Notes: a model not told the origin generated them from the sequence alone. DNA of 64,000 nucleotides from Euborellia annulipes (GCA_023213315.1 JAKCPI010000409.1:1-64000), one strand, 5' to 3'; shown: positions 31,507-42,691, numbered from the stretch's first letter. Numbers and translations: made by a program.

Positions 31507-32460
31507 AAAAAATCTGGTGTGATGTCGCACAGCACACAACTTTCTGGTACATCGAAAGTCGTGTTCTGTGCTTGTCCACACCAGATTTTTCGTGTCGACA
31601 TATATTTAGTTTCCGCCGATATATTAGAATTCAAGATGTAAAATTTATAAGTATGGGTAAATTATTTTTTTGTTACCATGGCAACCATTTGTTCGATCCT
31701 TCTCTATGAAGTACAAGAGTAAAGTGTGCTTCAGAAGATTTCAATGGCAAAATGAGAATATACATTTTAAAGAGCATCTAAAAAATAATTGATTTTTGAA
31801 TTTTAATCAAAATAATTGAAGCGAATTTTGAGAAAATCAAAAAAAACTGAAAAAGTACGTCAGTAAAGTACTAGTACTCTTTGGCCGATTTTGATTCAAA
31901 AGCTTATTTGTCACGTCCCATGGGGGTGCCTAACTTAAATATAAAATTTCAACCTCCTAGCTCAATTCTGTTCTTGAGATATTTTGTTCACAGGCACACA
32001 GACACACACACACACACACACGGACAGACCATGTCACTCACGAAAACCACTTTTTTTGGATTCAGGGGACCTCAAAACGTGAAGATCCATCAAAATCTCG
32101 ACATCGAATTTTTGACATGAATCCAATACTTTCTCTCTATATATATTAACATATACAGGGCCGTGCTTAGGGGGGGCGACCGGGGCCTTTGCCCAGGGCG
32201 CAAATTTTGAAGGGGCGCAAAAATTAGCGTCTCTAAAAAAAGGTAAAATATTTTTTCGGACGGGGAAAAAAATTTTGGTTCGGGGCGCAAACGGGAAAAA
32301 TTTCGGTCCCGGGGGGGAAAAAATTAGCGTCTCTAAAAAAAGGTAAAACATTATTGTGACAATGTAAAAATATATATACAAAGGGCGCTAAAGGACTAAC
32401 TTGCCCCGGGCCAAATAACCTAGGCAGCCCTGAACATATACATATAGGTAAGAGAAAGTA
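31507..32460 (-). repeat. HER repeat, full length, with a hAT element at its end
   Basis: Intact order from the long hairpin (31507-31590, arms TCTGGTGTGATGTCGC / GTCCACACCAGA) to the short hairpin (ACTTTCTCTCTATATATA ... GGTAAGAGAAAGTA), the latter split by the hAT insertion at 32156-32432. With 43713-44000 and 15066-15612 it defines the HER consensus. Confidence 0.82.
32156..32432. mobile_element. Non-autonomous hAT element (CAGGGCC family)
   Basis: Ends CAGGGCCGTGCTTAGG and CCTAGGCAGCCCTG; perfect 8-bp TSD AACATATA at 32148-32155 and 32433-32440. It has internal tandem copies of AAAAATTAGCGTCTCT (about 32220 and 32322). Confidence 0.9.
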
Positions 32461-32840
32461 AAAAGATGATATTTAATGACCTATGCTAATGTAAAAGACG
32501 TACTTTATATTGGAGATTTTTATTTTTGAAAGAAATAACACTTTATATGTTGCAATACAAAGAAAAATCGTAAAATTAATGAAACGACCGGATTTGTCAC
32601 CACCTACATCAAAGGAAAAGCAATAAGAAAAACAATCAGCAAAAGGAAATTAATTCAACTCATTTGCAAGAAAAAAAAAAAATAATAATAAAAAATCAGG
32701 TGAAAATTTATTAAAGGCTTTCTCTGGCATTGCCAAAAAAAAAAGTTGTAATTGGAAATAGGAAAACTATCTTAAATCAAATTGTCTAGAATTTTTTTAA
32801 TATTTTAGTTAATAAATTCAAAGTTTATAAATAAATTTAT
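32461..32840. other. AT-rich sequence, nothing identified
   Basis: No gene or element ends were recognised. Confidence 0.4.
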
Positions 32841-32865
32841 TAACTACGCCAAGCCCGAGGGCCCA
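32841..32865 (-). mobile_element. SINE-A head fragment
   Basis: Only AACTACGCCAAGCCCGAGGG, the minus-strand A-box end, remains, fused to a HER internal block (CGATATATTAGAATTCAAG). Confidence 0.55.
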
Positions 32866-33400
32866 CCGATATATTAGAATTCAAGATGTAAAATTTGTAA
32901 ACATAGAAAAAATCTGGTGTGACTGGCGCACAGCACACAACTTTCTCTTACCCTTCGGTAAGAGAAAGTTGTGCACCGTGCTGGTCACACCAGGTTTTTT
33001 GTGTCGAGATATATTTAGTTTCCGATAGCACCTTAGTTTCAAACTTGCATTTTAAATGTTGACTGCTTCAAATAAACTATGGTTATTTTTCAAAATTTTA
33101 ATCTCATATTTGGACATTTTATACACAATATAGAATCGTAAATAAATACAAAATTTCATAAGAATTGGAAAAAAAATTTTAAATGCCTAAAAAAGTTCTA
33201 AAGGGGACCCCCTTTTGAATCGAAATTAACATACAAATCCCTATAGGAAATTAACATTGGTCAAATGCGAAGATAAGGTGGAAAGGGAATTTAAAAAGAG
33301 TAGAGAGAGACGATAATGTTTGCAAGTGAGAGAGAGACATATATGTTTTCTTTGAAACAATTAAAGACACAAATAAATTTAAAAAAATGGGAATTTAAAA

Positions 33401-33556
33401 TTTTTTAAACATTCACACTTTTTTTCTCATTCACACTCACACTCACACACACATTCACACTGTCTTTTCGGCAGCTCAGGCCATATAAGACATTTACGAT
33501 AACCGTTATTTATGAATTTATATATATTAGGGTCCAGGCATTTTTATTTAAGCCAT
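33401..33556 (-). mobile_element. SINE-A, 5'-truncated, with a matching empty site elsewhere
   Basis: TSD GGAATTTAAAA at 33390-33400 and 33557-33567. The homologous long HER at 42692-43712 (opposite strand) has the uninterrupted sequence at about 43210-43235, so the copy's boundaries are directly confirmed. Confidence 0.93.
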
Positions 33557-33934
33557 GGAATTTAAAATAATAATTGATTTTTAATCTAATAAAAAGAAAA
33601 AGATTTAAATTCCGTTACCATGGCAACCATTTCTATCTTTCCTATGAAGAACAAGAGTAAAGTGGTCTTCAGAAGATTTCAACGGCAAAATGAGAATATA
33701 CATTTTAAAGAGCATCTAAAAAATAGTTCATTTATGAATTTTAAAAAAATCCTTGGAGGGAATTTTGAGAAAATCGAAAAAAACTGAAAAAGTACATCAG
33801 TAAAGTACTAGTACTTTTTGGCCGATTTTGTTCAAAAGCTTATTTTGAGATTCTTCAAAGGTACCTAAGTTAAATATAAAATTTCAATCCGCTAGCTCAA
33901 CTCCTTCATGCTTAAAATCTGTCCACACATACAG

Positions 33935-33936
<2 letters not shown>

Positions 33937-34019
<83 letters not shown>
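33937..34019. repeat. (CA)n microsatellite
   Basis: An uninterrupted run of about 41 CA units in the simple-repeat zone that every HER carries at this position in shorter form. Confidence 0.98.
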
Positions 34020-34022
<3 letters not shown>

Positions 34023-34208
34023 CAATTTGCGGGACCCACTTTTTTTGGACTCAGGGGACCTCAAAACATGTATATCCATCAAAATCTCGACATCGAATTT
34101 TTGACATGATCGCAATACTTTCTCTCTCTATATATTTCATATATAGGGTACGAGAAAGTAATAATATTTATATTTTAAGGTTCAGGAAATCCCAATGAGC
34201 AGCGCAGC

Positions 34209-34482
34209 CAAGGGCGGATACAGGGTGGGGGGTAAAGGGGGTAAATACCCCCCCCTCCCGAGATTTGAAAAAAAAAATACTTTTTTTCGAATAAAAATTT
34301 ATTTTTAATGTAAAATTTTAAAAATTAGTACTTAAAAATTTGATTTGTATTTATATGCTGGCAAACAAGTACAGAATGCGCCTTTAAATTACCGAAATTA
34401 AGAAAAAATTGTGTGCTGTGCGACCAGTCACACCAGATTACCTCCCCCCCCCCCCCGAGAAACACCTCTGGATCCGCTCTTG
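34209..34482. mobile_element. hAT MITE (CAAGGGCGGAT family), intact
   Basis: Ends CAAGGGCGGATACAGGG and CTCTGGATCCGCTCTTG. TSD AGCGCAGC (34201-34208) against ACCGCAGC (34483-34490). Carries GTGTGCTGTGCGACCAGTCA and ACACCAGATTACC, the outer HER hairpin arm. Confidence 0.85.
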
Positions 34483-34519
34483 ACCGCAGCTGGTCGTTTT
34501 TTCAATTTTTATTTAACAT

Positions 34520-34575
34520 AAAGTGTCAGAGCCAACGTTTCGGTCACATATAGCACCATCATCAGGGCTAAAGTA
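34520..34575 (-). ncRNA. Hammerhead-ribozyme-like motif with intact core
   Basis: Minus strand: CTGATGA (plus-strand 34559-34565), extra T, helix II GGT...ACC, GAAAC, GTT. Stem I AGCC/GGCT (4 bp) next to the core. Confidence 0.55.
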
Positions 34576-35030
34576 CAATAGATAAAAATCCCAGATTTTA
34601 AAGGGAGGGGGCCCGAAATTTTTTGTAGGAAAGGCGGAAGAGTAGATTCAGGGGGGGTGATATTTTAAGACTGTTAGAAATTATAAAAAAATTTTATATT
34701 CTTTAAAATTTATTAATTATGTAGGATCGTCCTAAAAATTTTCCTTCAGCTCTTCATGATCTAAAGTTTTACTAATCCCATAGTCAAATGCCTGCTTCTT
34801 ATCTTCACAATTTTATTATATATTATGTATTAATTCGTAAATGCCAATCTTTTTTTTTTTTTTAAATAATAATTGCCTCTATTATCTAGCAACGTTCCCT
34901 ATGATTCATTTAACGCATTTTTTTTTCTAAAATTACGAGACAGCACTTTACTCGCTGGCTTTACCTGTCTGTCACTCTTTTTACATTCTGCGAAACTAAA
35001 GCCTCTCTCTCTCTCTTCTTATTATACTAG
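34576..35030. other. AT-rich sequence with decayed hAT-like G runs
   Basis: GGGAGGGGGCCCGAAAT and a later G run suggest old hAT material; no ends were found. Confidence 0.3.
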
Positions 35031-35230
35031 ACAAATGGTTGCCTGGGAATAATTAACGTTAACCACCCACGGAAACAATGGCGTTAAATTGGACCCTGTC
35101 CTTTGGGTAATAGACATGAGGGAAGGGGGTGTCGGATGGACCTGGGTAATTTATCCTCACCGTCCAAATGAGCGATATTAAATTGCATTTAACGATAGTA
35201 TCGCTATAAAATAAATAAATGTTATTTACA
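35031..35230. other. Short higher-complexity island
   Basis: Non-repetitive block with GCGTTAAATTGGACCC and GTCGGATGGACCTGGG. No coding motif. Confidence 0.2.
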
Positions 35231-35823
35231 CTCGCAGCATCCTGTTCGTGGGTTATTTCCTTTTTTTTTTTTTTTACAGAAAAAACATAAAATATATTTT
35301 TATTAGTACAAATAAAAACGATTGTAATGGTGCGGGAGAAATAATTCGTTGATGAAGTTTTATTGAGGGGGTTGAAAAACGAATTCTCTTTTAATTTACA
35401 ATAAACTGAATAATGAAAATTATATAATAATACGTAGATGGAATTTATAGAAAATAATATTTAAGTATAAAAACTTTTTGATGGAAATATTAAGAATAAT
35501 TACTTATCAAGTTTATAGATAAAAAAAAAAAAAATTTATTTATTTTACTACGTAGTACTGATAAACTTTTTTAAGAGTGAATTCGAGTTTATTATAATTT
35601 TTGTAATAAATCTTTTCTAAATTAAATATTAAAGTACGTATTAAAATATTACCGGATAACAAAAAAGCGTTCTTATAGGATTAAGGAGAAGAAATAGCCA
35701 AAACTGGAGCTTGTGATTGGACGAGGGACTCATAATAAGAAAGATCTTTAATGAGAGCTTGCAAAAATGCTTATACTGTAACATGAAGTGAAACTTCTTT
35801 ACGTACGATAGAGCAAATTTCTC
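35231..35823. other. AT-rich sequence, nothing identified
   Basis: No gene or repeat boundary recognised. Confidence 0.4.
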
Positions 35824-36358
35824 TCTGGCTTCATTTGGGGCTGGGAGAGGCAGGAGGGGGCATTGCCCCCCCCCCAAGGGCTGTGATTTTTAAAAAATTT
35901 TATATTATTGTTAAATAAAATGTTTCAAAATATATCTACGAGTATATAAACTGTACGAAATTAAACAATTAAATTAAATATCTTTTGGACAAATTTGAGT
36001 ACCTATTTGTAAGTAAATTTTAGGAAAAAAAATGTCCCCGTGGTTGGAGTAGGGGTTAGCGTGCTGGCCTTGTATACCGAGGGTAGCGGGTTCGGATCTC
36101 AGGCAGTTCGATGGTTTTATTTAAGCCATTTGGATACCAAATGACATAAATAAGAATGCCTGGACCCCAAATATATATATTAATTGATATTCAATAACGG
36201 TTATCGTATAAAATCTTATATAACTTGAGTTGCCGAAAAGAATGTGAGTGTGAATGAGAAAAAAGTGTGAGTGTTTAAAAAAAAAAAAATGTTTGCTCCC
36301 CCTCAAGAAAAAATTTGCCTCCCTCCCCCCAGAAAAAGTTGGAATGATGGCACTCCTC
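35824..36358 (+). mobile_element. hAT MITE (CAGTGGCGTCATT family) split by a SINE
   Basis: Family blocks in order: GGGGCATTGCCCCCCC, AAGGGCTGTGATTTTTA, ATCTACGAGTATATAAACTG, then SINE-A at 36036-36281, then CAAGAAAAAATTTGCC and a decayed right end GGAATGATGGCACTCC. The TSD is no longer readable. Confidence 0.7.
36036..36281 (+). mobile_element. SINE-A, full length, inside a hAT MITE
   Basis: Complete tRNA head (GGGGTTAGCGTGCTGGCC, B box GGGTTCGGATCTC). TSD AAAAAAAATGT at 36025-36035 and 36282-36292, matching the uninterrupted family sequence at about 36717. Confidence 0.88.
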
Positions 36359-36523
36359 AAAACGCCGTATCGCTTCAAGTGATTGAAGGATTCAGATGTT
36401 TAGAAACCGAACTGGCGTCGCGTCTAGTCTTAACACATTTTTACTTCAGAAGCTATAGAATAAATCAAAAGTTCCATAGATTGATTGAAAATTTATTGAA
36501 CAGATTCACTAATCGCCTATCAG

Positions 36524-36785
36524 CAGTGGCGTCATTTGGGGGGGGCAGGGGGGGCATTGCCCCCCCAAGGGCTCTGATTTTTATAAAATTTTATATTATT
36601 CTAAATAAAATACTCCAAAATACATCTACGAGTATACAAATTGTACAAAATTAAACAATTAATTAAATTAAATATGTTTTGGCCAAATTTGAGTACCCGT
36701 TTGTAAGTAAATTTTAAGAAAAAAAATGTTTGCCCCCCCCAAGAAGAAATTTGCCCCCCTAAGAAAAAGTTGAAATGACGCCACT
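36524..36785 (+). mobile_element. hAT MITE (CAGTGGCGTCATT family), nearly intact
   Basis: Ends CAGTGGCGTCATTTGGGG and AAATGACGCCACT. TSD CCTATCAG (36516-36523) against CCTACCAG (36786-36793). 262 bp, non-coding. Confidence 0.85.
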
Positions 36786-36834
36786 CCTACCAGGAATCTG
36801 AATTCTATTGAGGTGTTGTTATAGTGACTATATT

Positions 36835-36935
36835 CTCTTAATTCTCTTCAGCTCTTAGCGTCCAGTCTGACACGTTGTGGTTACTCTTAGAAGTAACTTT
36901 CATGGGAATAATACTGAACTGGGTTCCCGTTTCCT
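36835..36935 (-). mobile_element. SINE-E-like fragment
   Basis: The reverse complement (CGGGAACCCAGTTCAGTATT, CATGAAAGTTACTTCTAAG) matches 41660-41740 (CGGGAACCCACC, CATGAAAGGTACTTCTCGG). Confidence 0.45.
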
Positions 36936-36999
36936 TCCTCAAAAAGAGTTGGATAATTTTTTGCTATGAGGGGGATTGAATTGAACCCCCTGTACTCTT

Positions 37000-37955
37000 C
37001 ATATATTATTAACGACCGAAAGTTTTCTTCGGTAATTAAAAGTTGTTTTGTGTGCTTGTCACACCAGGTTTTTTGTGTCGACATATATTTAGTTCCCGAC
37101 AGTACGATACATTTGAATTCAAGATGTGAAAATCTGGTGTGACTGGTCGCACAGCACACAACTTTCTCTTACCTTCGGTAATTGAAAGTTTTGTTCTGTG
37201 CTTGTCTCACGGAGATTTTTTTGTGACGAGATATATTTAGTTTCCGCCGGTATTTTAGAATTCAAGATGTAAAGTTTATATTTTGTTACCATTGCAACCA
37301 TTTCTCCTATCTTTAGTAGTACAAGAGTAAAGTGTGCTCCAAACAATTTTGAGGGCAAAATGAGAATACACATTTGAAAGAGCATCTAAAAAATAATTGA
37401 TTTTTGAATTTTAATCAAAATCGTTAGAGCGAATTTTGAGAAAATCGGAAAAAAAAAACTGAAAAAGTACATCAGTAAAGTACTAGTATTCTTTGGCCGA
37501 TTTTGATTAAAAGCTTACTTTCAAGGTGTAAGAGGCCCCCGGGTGTGGCGTAGTAGGTATACTGGATACCAAATGGCTTAAATAGAAATGCCTGAACCTA
37601 CAATTTATATATTACTTACAACGGTTATCGTGAAAGTCTTAAATGGCCTAAGTTGCCGAAAAGACTGTGTGAATGTGTGTGGAGTGTGAGTGTGAATGAG
37701 AAAAAAAGTGTGAATGTTTTTTTATAAAAAAAAAAAGGTGTAAGAGAGTGTCTAACTTAAATATAAAATTTCAACCTCCTAGCTCAATTCCTTCATGGTT
37801 TAAATCGAATCCAGGCACACACACAGACACACAGACAGACCATGTCGCGAAGACCACTTTTTTGGACTCAGGGCACCTCAAAACTTGTATATCCATCAAA
37901 ATCTCGACATCGAATACTTTTTCTCTATATATATTAACTTATATATACGTAAGAG
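37000..37955 (-). repeat. HER repeat preceded by a second hairpin fragment
   Basis: A partial hairpin at about 37035-37125 precedes a full HER starting at 37128. It is interrupted by SINE-A (37535-37734) and ends in GTAAGAGAAAGTA near 37952. Confidence 0.75.
37535..37734 (+). mobile_element. SINE-A with an internal deletion
   Basis: The first 25 bases of the head (CGGGTGTGGCGTAGTAGG) join directly to GGATACCAAATGGC; the B box is deleted. TSD AAGGTGTAAGAG at 37523-37534 and 37735-37746. Either a template jump during reverse transcription or a later deletion. Confidence 0.85.
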
Positions 37956-38100
37956 AAAGTAAAATTTATAAATATTTATATTTTGTTACCATGGCAATAA
38001 AAAATAACTTTTTCATTACAACGCAGAATCCCGAAAAATTAACTTTAATCGAAATACATACATAAAACAATATTTATATTATATTATTATATAAGTTGAA

Positions 38101-38560
38101 AAATTAGATTGATTTCAAAAGAATTGAAATAGAGTCCCGCCTTAGCTCTCGATTCGCAATTTCTCCCAGAGCAGCCATCCATCTTATTGACGGGGCGGGC
38201 GGTTTTCTCTCAAGAAATAAAAAAGTCCCAAGCAACCACTTCAATATTGGGACGATTTGCCCACCCCCTGGCCGTCATTCGTTTTTTTTCTTCTTTTCTT
38301 TTTTGCTTAGACTTAAAAGAAAAACGCGCGGCGAGACTACTTTCCGAAACGCAATTACCTGCCGGGCAATTTTGTTTGGCTTGGGCCCCTCATCGGCGAG
38401 AGAGAGAGAGAAGAGAACATATGGCGCCCTTTTGGGCCCAATTAGATGGAAATAACTAACCCTTTGTGTAGGCGAGATTGTTTTTTCGGCCCGATAGGTC
38501 ACAAGTGACTTTTAGGTATGCCAACACGTGCACGATGGGAGCTCAAAAGAGCCAGAAAAT
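38101..38560. other. Higher-complexity CpG-rich island
   Basis: Non-repetitive; contains GACGGGGCGGGCGG, CCCACCCCCTGGCC and GAGAGAGAGAG. Open frames on both strands without known motifs. GC-box-like words suggest a regulatory or promoter-proximal block, unproven. Confidence 0.28.
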
Positions 38561-39060
38561 TCATAAAGGTTGAACAGTCCGAAAAAAAAAAAATTATCCT
38601 CGAGGCATTATCCCCTCCGTTATAGAGCTTATTTTAACAAATCTTTATATTTAACGTCTCTCTTTGAAAAAGAAAAGATTCCATGGATATATTAAAACAC
38701 AAAATCACTCATTTGTGCACGAGGAATGCTATATGATATTCATTGATGAATTTCTTTTATATTTTAGTATCAAAGTTGATATTCTGGGCATGAGCCCGGA
38801 TATTTAATGCACAATCAAACCTTAAAATATGCATGCATTAATGCACTATATAATGACCAAATATGCACAATGAAGGGAAAAAATATGCTCTATCTCAAAT
38901 TGAGTCGCATTTTATAAGCACAAAAGTTTGAAAATATTAAAAATAATTTTTAATTTTTGACACATAAATTAGACTTTAAAAGCAACTAAACAAAAATATT
39001 CTAAACGTGCTTTTTTCTTTGAAAAAAAAAAAAGTTAAAATATGCATGAAATATCTGGGA
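38561..39060. repeat. GCAT/ATGC-rich repeat
   Basis: TGGGCATGAGCCCGGATAT, ATATGCATGCATTAATGCA and many ATATGC words resemble (inverted) the GCATAT-rich stretches at 1600-1680 and 2150-2250, where CCGGGCTCTAGGG is the counterpart of GAGCCCGGATAT. Probably a decayed transposon; class unknown. Confidence 0.4.
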
Positions 39061-39285
39061 GCCCTCGGGGCTTGGTGTAGTTGATAGAGTGCCTACTTTC
39101 TATACCGAACGTCGCGGGCTCGGACCCCAGGCAGTCCGATGATTTTATTTAAGGCATTTGGATACCAAATGGCTTAAATAAGAATGCCTGGACCCCCAAT
39201 AGATATATTAAACATACGAGTATCGTTAAAAGTCTTAAATGGCCTAAGCTGCCGAAAAGACTGTGTGAATGTTTAAAAAAAAAAA
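39061..39285 (+). mobile_element. SINE-A copy, full length
   Basis: Starts GCCCTCGGGGCTTGGTGTAG (A box), B box GGGCTCGGACCCC, and has a shortened tail (the GT/GA region is reduced to one unit) with A run. It lies directly before a HER hairpin; a TSD is not certain. Confidence 0.85.
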
Positions 39286-39286
39286 A

Positions 39287-39990
39287 GATCTGGTGTGACT
39301 GGTCGCACAGCACACAACTTTCTCTTATCTTCGGTTACCGAAAGTTGTGTTCTGTGCTTGTCACACCAGATAATTTGTGTCGACATATATTTAGGTTCCC
39401 ACAGTACGGTACATTCGAATTTCAAGATGTAAAATTTTTTTTTTTTTTTTCGATGTAAAATTTATAAGTATGGGAAAATATTTATATTTTGTTACCATGG
39501 CAACCATTTCTCCTATCTTTCCTATGAAGTACAAGATTAAAGTGGTCTTTAGAAGATTTCAAGGGCAAAATGAGAATATACATTTTAAAGAGCATCTAAA
39601 AAATAATTGATTTTTGAATTTTAAACCAAATCGTTCGACCGAATTTTGAGAAAATCGAAAAAAAAGTGAAAAAGTACATCAGTAAAGTACTAGTACTCTT
39701 TGGCCAATTTTGTTCAAAAGCTTCGTGTCACTTGCCCAGTGGCGTCATTGGGGCGGGGGGGGCATTTGCCCCCCCCCCAAGGGCTCAGATTTTTTATAAA
39801 ATTTTATATTATTCTAAATAAAATACTCCAAAATACATTTACGAGTATACAAACTGTAGAAAATTAAACAATTAATTAAATTTAAAAAAAAATGTTTGCT
39901 CCCCCCCCAAGAAAAAGTTGAAATGACGCCACTGCACTTGCCAGAGAGGTGCCTAACTTAAATCTAAAATTTCAACTTCCTAGTTCTTTT
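39287..39990 (-). repeat. HER repeat with a hAT MITE inside
   Basis: Very regular terminal hairpin at 39287-39372 (arms ATCTGGTGTGACTGGTCGC / GTGCTTGTCACACCAGAT), full body, broken at 39737-39934 by a hAT element, then GAGGTGCCTAACTTAAAT. The far end is missing. Confidence 0.82.
39737..39934 (+). mobile_element. hAT MITE (CAGTGGCGTCATT family) with a perfect TSD
   Basis: Ends CAGTGGCGTCATTGGGG and GAAATGACGCCACTG; TSD CACTTGCC at 39729-39736 and 39935-39942. 198 bp. Confidence 0.93.
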
Positions 39991-40440
39991 CCTGCCAATT
40001 CTATTGAGACATAGCACTTCACCAGGCTGTAAAAAATATATCAAAGGTGAAAATTAAGCCTTTTTGTCTTGATAGAAAAAAAAATCGATCTCCCCCTAAA
40101 ATGAGTTTTTAATATCGAGGGATTAAAAAACTCTCACAGACCCGTTCAATTCCTCCCTACCAAGCTCATTTTAACCACTATAAAAAAATGTTTTTTTTTT
40201 TTTTGCGCTATAAAACATCTTAATTTACCTGATGGCAGTAAAAATTTATTTTCTTTTTGAAGGGGGTTAAATAATCTTTAAAATAAAATAGTATTAAGAC
40301 ACGGAAACTTTTTAAATCCACTGATTTGTTTATTAGTCAGTGGAGTGGCAAGACTTGAAAAAAAAGTAGGAAAAAATTTACAGTAGTAAATTTCAAAGGG
40401 GCGCGCTCACTGTGGATTTTCTTGACAGTAAACCCGGCCC
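39991..40440. other. AT-rich sequence, nothing identified
   Basis: No gene or element ends were seen. Confidence 0.4.
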
Positions 40441-40477
40441 TTGGCAGGCGTGATACCAACTACGCCAAGCCCGAGGG
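40441..40477 (-). mobile_element. SINE-A head fragment (first of three)
   Basis: GATACCAACTACGCCAAGCC and CGAGGGCG, the A-box end only, immediately left of the next SINE copy. Confidence 0.6.
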
Positions 40478-40487
40478 CGTAAATGAA

Positions 40488-40751
40488 TTTTTTTTTACCC
40501 TCACACTTTTTTCTCATTCACTCACACTCACACACACATTCATACAGTCTTTTCGGCAACTCAGGTCATATAAGACTTTTATAAGATATCCGTTATTGAT
40601 TAATATACATATTGGGGGTCCAGACATTCTTATTTAAGTCATTTGGTATCCAAATGGCTTAAATAAAATCATCGGACTGCCTGGGATCCGAACCCGCGAC
40701 TTTTGGTATATGAGGTTAGCACGCTAACCCCTACACCAAACCCTGAGGGCG
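40488..40751 (-). mobile_element. SINE-A copy, full length (second of three)
   Basis: Complete copy. The junction words GCGTAAATGAATTT (left) and GCGTAAATAAATTT (right) act as an imperfect TSD. Confidence 0.88.
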
Positions 40752-40765
40752 CGTAAATAAATTTT

Positions 40766-41032
40766 TTTATTTTTTTTTATTCACACTTTTTTCTCATTCA
40801 CACTTACACTCACACACACATTCACACTGTCTTTTCGGCAACTCAGGCCATGTAAGACATTTACGATAACCGTTATTGATTTAATATACATATTGAGGGT
40901 CCAGGCATTCTTATTTAAGTCATTTGGTATCCAATTGGCTTAAATAAAATCATCGAACTGCCTGGGGTCCGAACCCACGACGTTTGGTATACGAGGTTAG
41001 CACGCTAACCTCTACACCAAGCCCCGAGGGCG
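40766..41032 (-). mobile_element. SINE-A copy, full length (third of three)
   Basis: Complete copy, same orientation. Right junction GCGCTTAAATAAATT repeats the preceding junction word. Together with its neighbours it forms a head-to-tail run. Confidence 0.88.
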
Positions 41033-41049
41033 CTTAAATAAATTATCAG

Positions 41050-41324
41050 TACTATATTCCAATCCAGTGCCTGTTTGAGGATTTGTTTACATTCTTAGAA
41101 TACATCAATGCAAAGAATACATAAATATTTCTCTATACATTTCCTATGAGAGTATCTTTAAGAATTAATAACTCAAAAATCGGATGTGTTAGGAACATAT
41201 TTTTCCCTGAACCAGTTTTTATGCTGAATTATTATTTTTCTACGACCTTTAGTTCAGGCCATAATTTTTATGAAATTTTTATACAGACAGACGGACACCG
41301 GAATCGCTGCATGAGCTCTCACCC
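41050..41324 (-). mobile_element. Helitron-like fragment
   Basis: ATTCCAATCCAGTGCCTG, GAGGATTTGTTTACATTC, TTTCTCTATACATTTCCTAT and a terminal CAGACAGACGGACACCGG zone match the Helitron family, but the CTAG end is not visible here. Confidence 0.55.
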
Positions 41325-42429
41325 GTACAGTGAGCGCTAAAAAATTGAATATTAAATAAATAATATGGGTATTCCGATTATTAGTATTTTCGGCTAATTC
41401 GTCCCGGTTTTCAGAGAAAACTTTTCAAATTTTGTCCCCCCCCCTCCTCCGATAATTGGTAATCTTGATATTTCGTACCAAACCGTCCACCCCGTAACCA
41501 TACGAATTATCTGGATTCTACAGTAGCTGTTAAAAAAATAAAACAGTTGGAAAAGACAACAAATGAGGGGAGTAGAGCAGTAAAGCTTATAAAACAACTC
41601 GAGTTCAAATCCACCCCATGGTAAAATAATACCCAATTCTATTTGAGATGCGCCCTCTTGAGGGAGGAAACGGGAACCCACCTCACTCCATTATTCCCAT
41701 GAAAGGTACTTCTCGGAGTAATCACAACCAACTAGGCTATGAAAAGGGTATGCTTTTAAAGTTTTCAAATTAGAAATGTTCAGTGGCAGTTAGAGAATTT
41801 TATAAAGAGGCAGGGAGCCCAAAATTTGTGGGAAGGTGGAGAGGTAGTGGCGCATCCAAGAAAGGGAATGGGGGAGGGAAATAGTGATTTTATTCCGTAT
41901 TCAAATTAGCACATTAATAAAGAAGTTTTCTATGACTTTGATTAAAATTTCTATCAAAAGAAAGGTGGGAGTTACGTGTGTAGCCTTTATATCATGTGAA
42001 ATAATATCATGATTTTTTGAAGGCAAAATTTTCGTATTTATGCTGGTGAAGTTGATTTGACGATCACCAACAAATGGCCAGAAAAAATATTAATTTGAAA
42101 TTAAATAAAAACATTATCACTCTTCTAATTTCATAAATCAAATTGACATTTATTTTCAATTGAAAAAATATTTATAGAAATATGAATGTTTAAATGGAAT
42201 ATAAATAATAAAAGATGAATATTTTTTTTTAATGAATGGTTTATTAATTAATGGACAAAATGAATAAATAAACGACATATTGTCCTAAAGGAAGGGATGA
42301 TTTTTGGTTATAATAATGTGATGCGGGATACACAACAAGGAACTTATAAATTTGACACTTAAAATTTTATAATTATTAAAGAAAAGTCACAGTGATTTCT
42401 GAATAATTCATATACCTGATTTCTATCTA
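41325..42429. other. Mixed sequence with a mariner end and a tRNA-like SINE-E
   Basis: TACAGTGAGCGC at 41327 is a Tc1/mariner MITE end. At about 41560-41745 a tRNA-like unit (B box CGAGTTCAAATCCACC) leads into the SINE-E tail seen at 36835. The remainder to 42429 is AT-rich with a GGGAATGGGGGAGGG run near 41863 and no gene. Confidence 0.4.
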
Positions 42430-42691
42430 GTTTTATTCATTCATTGAAGTTCTGTGTGTCTGTCTGTCTGTGTGTGTGTGTGTTCAATTTTAAGCATGAA
42501 GGAATTGAGCTATGAGGTTGAAATTTTATATTTAAGTTAGGCATCTCCCCGGAGCGTGAAAATAAGCTTTTAATCAAAATCGCCCAAAAAGTACGGTACT
42601 AGTACTTTACTGATGTAGTTTTTCAGTTTTTTTTCGATTTTCTCAAAATTCGCTCCAACGACTTTTTTTTAAATTCATAAATCAATTATTT
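42430..42691 (+). repeat. HER repeat, middle fragment
   Basis: From GTGTGTCTGTCTGTCTG to AAATTCATAAATCAATTATT, where the next HER begins; same orientation. Confidence 0.75.

Larger units (their letters stand above)
32908..34165 (-). repeat. HER repeat, long variant, with a SINE inserted
   Basis: Long hairpin (32908-33000), an extra block of about 400 bp present only here and at 42692-43712 (AGGGGACCCCCTTTTGAATC, GAAATTAACATACAAATCC, GAGAGAGACATATATG), the SINE at 33401-33556, then the usual HER body to the short hairpin at about 34160. A (CA)n tract lies at 33937-34019. Confidence 0.82.

Noticed and set aside
33908..34198. Open frame with a His-Thr repeat
   Set aside because: It is a translation of the (CA)n microsatellite and HER sequence; there is no independent coding signal.
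36040..36120. Possible tRNA gene
   Set aside because: Good A and B boxes, but no acceptor stem and the sequence continues into the SINE-A body; it is a SINE head.
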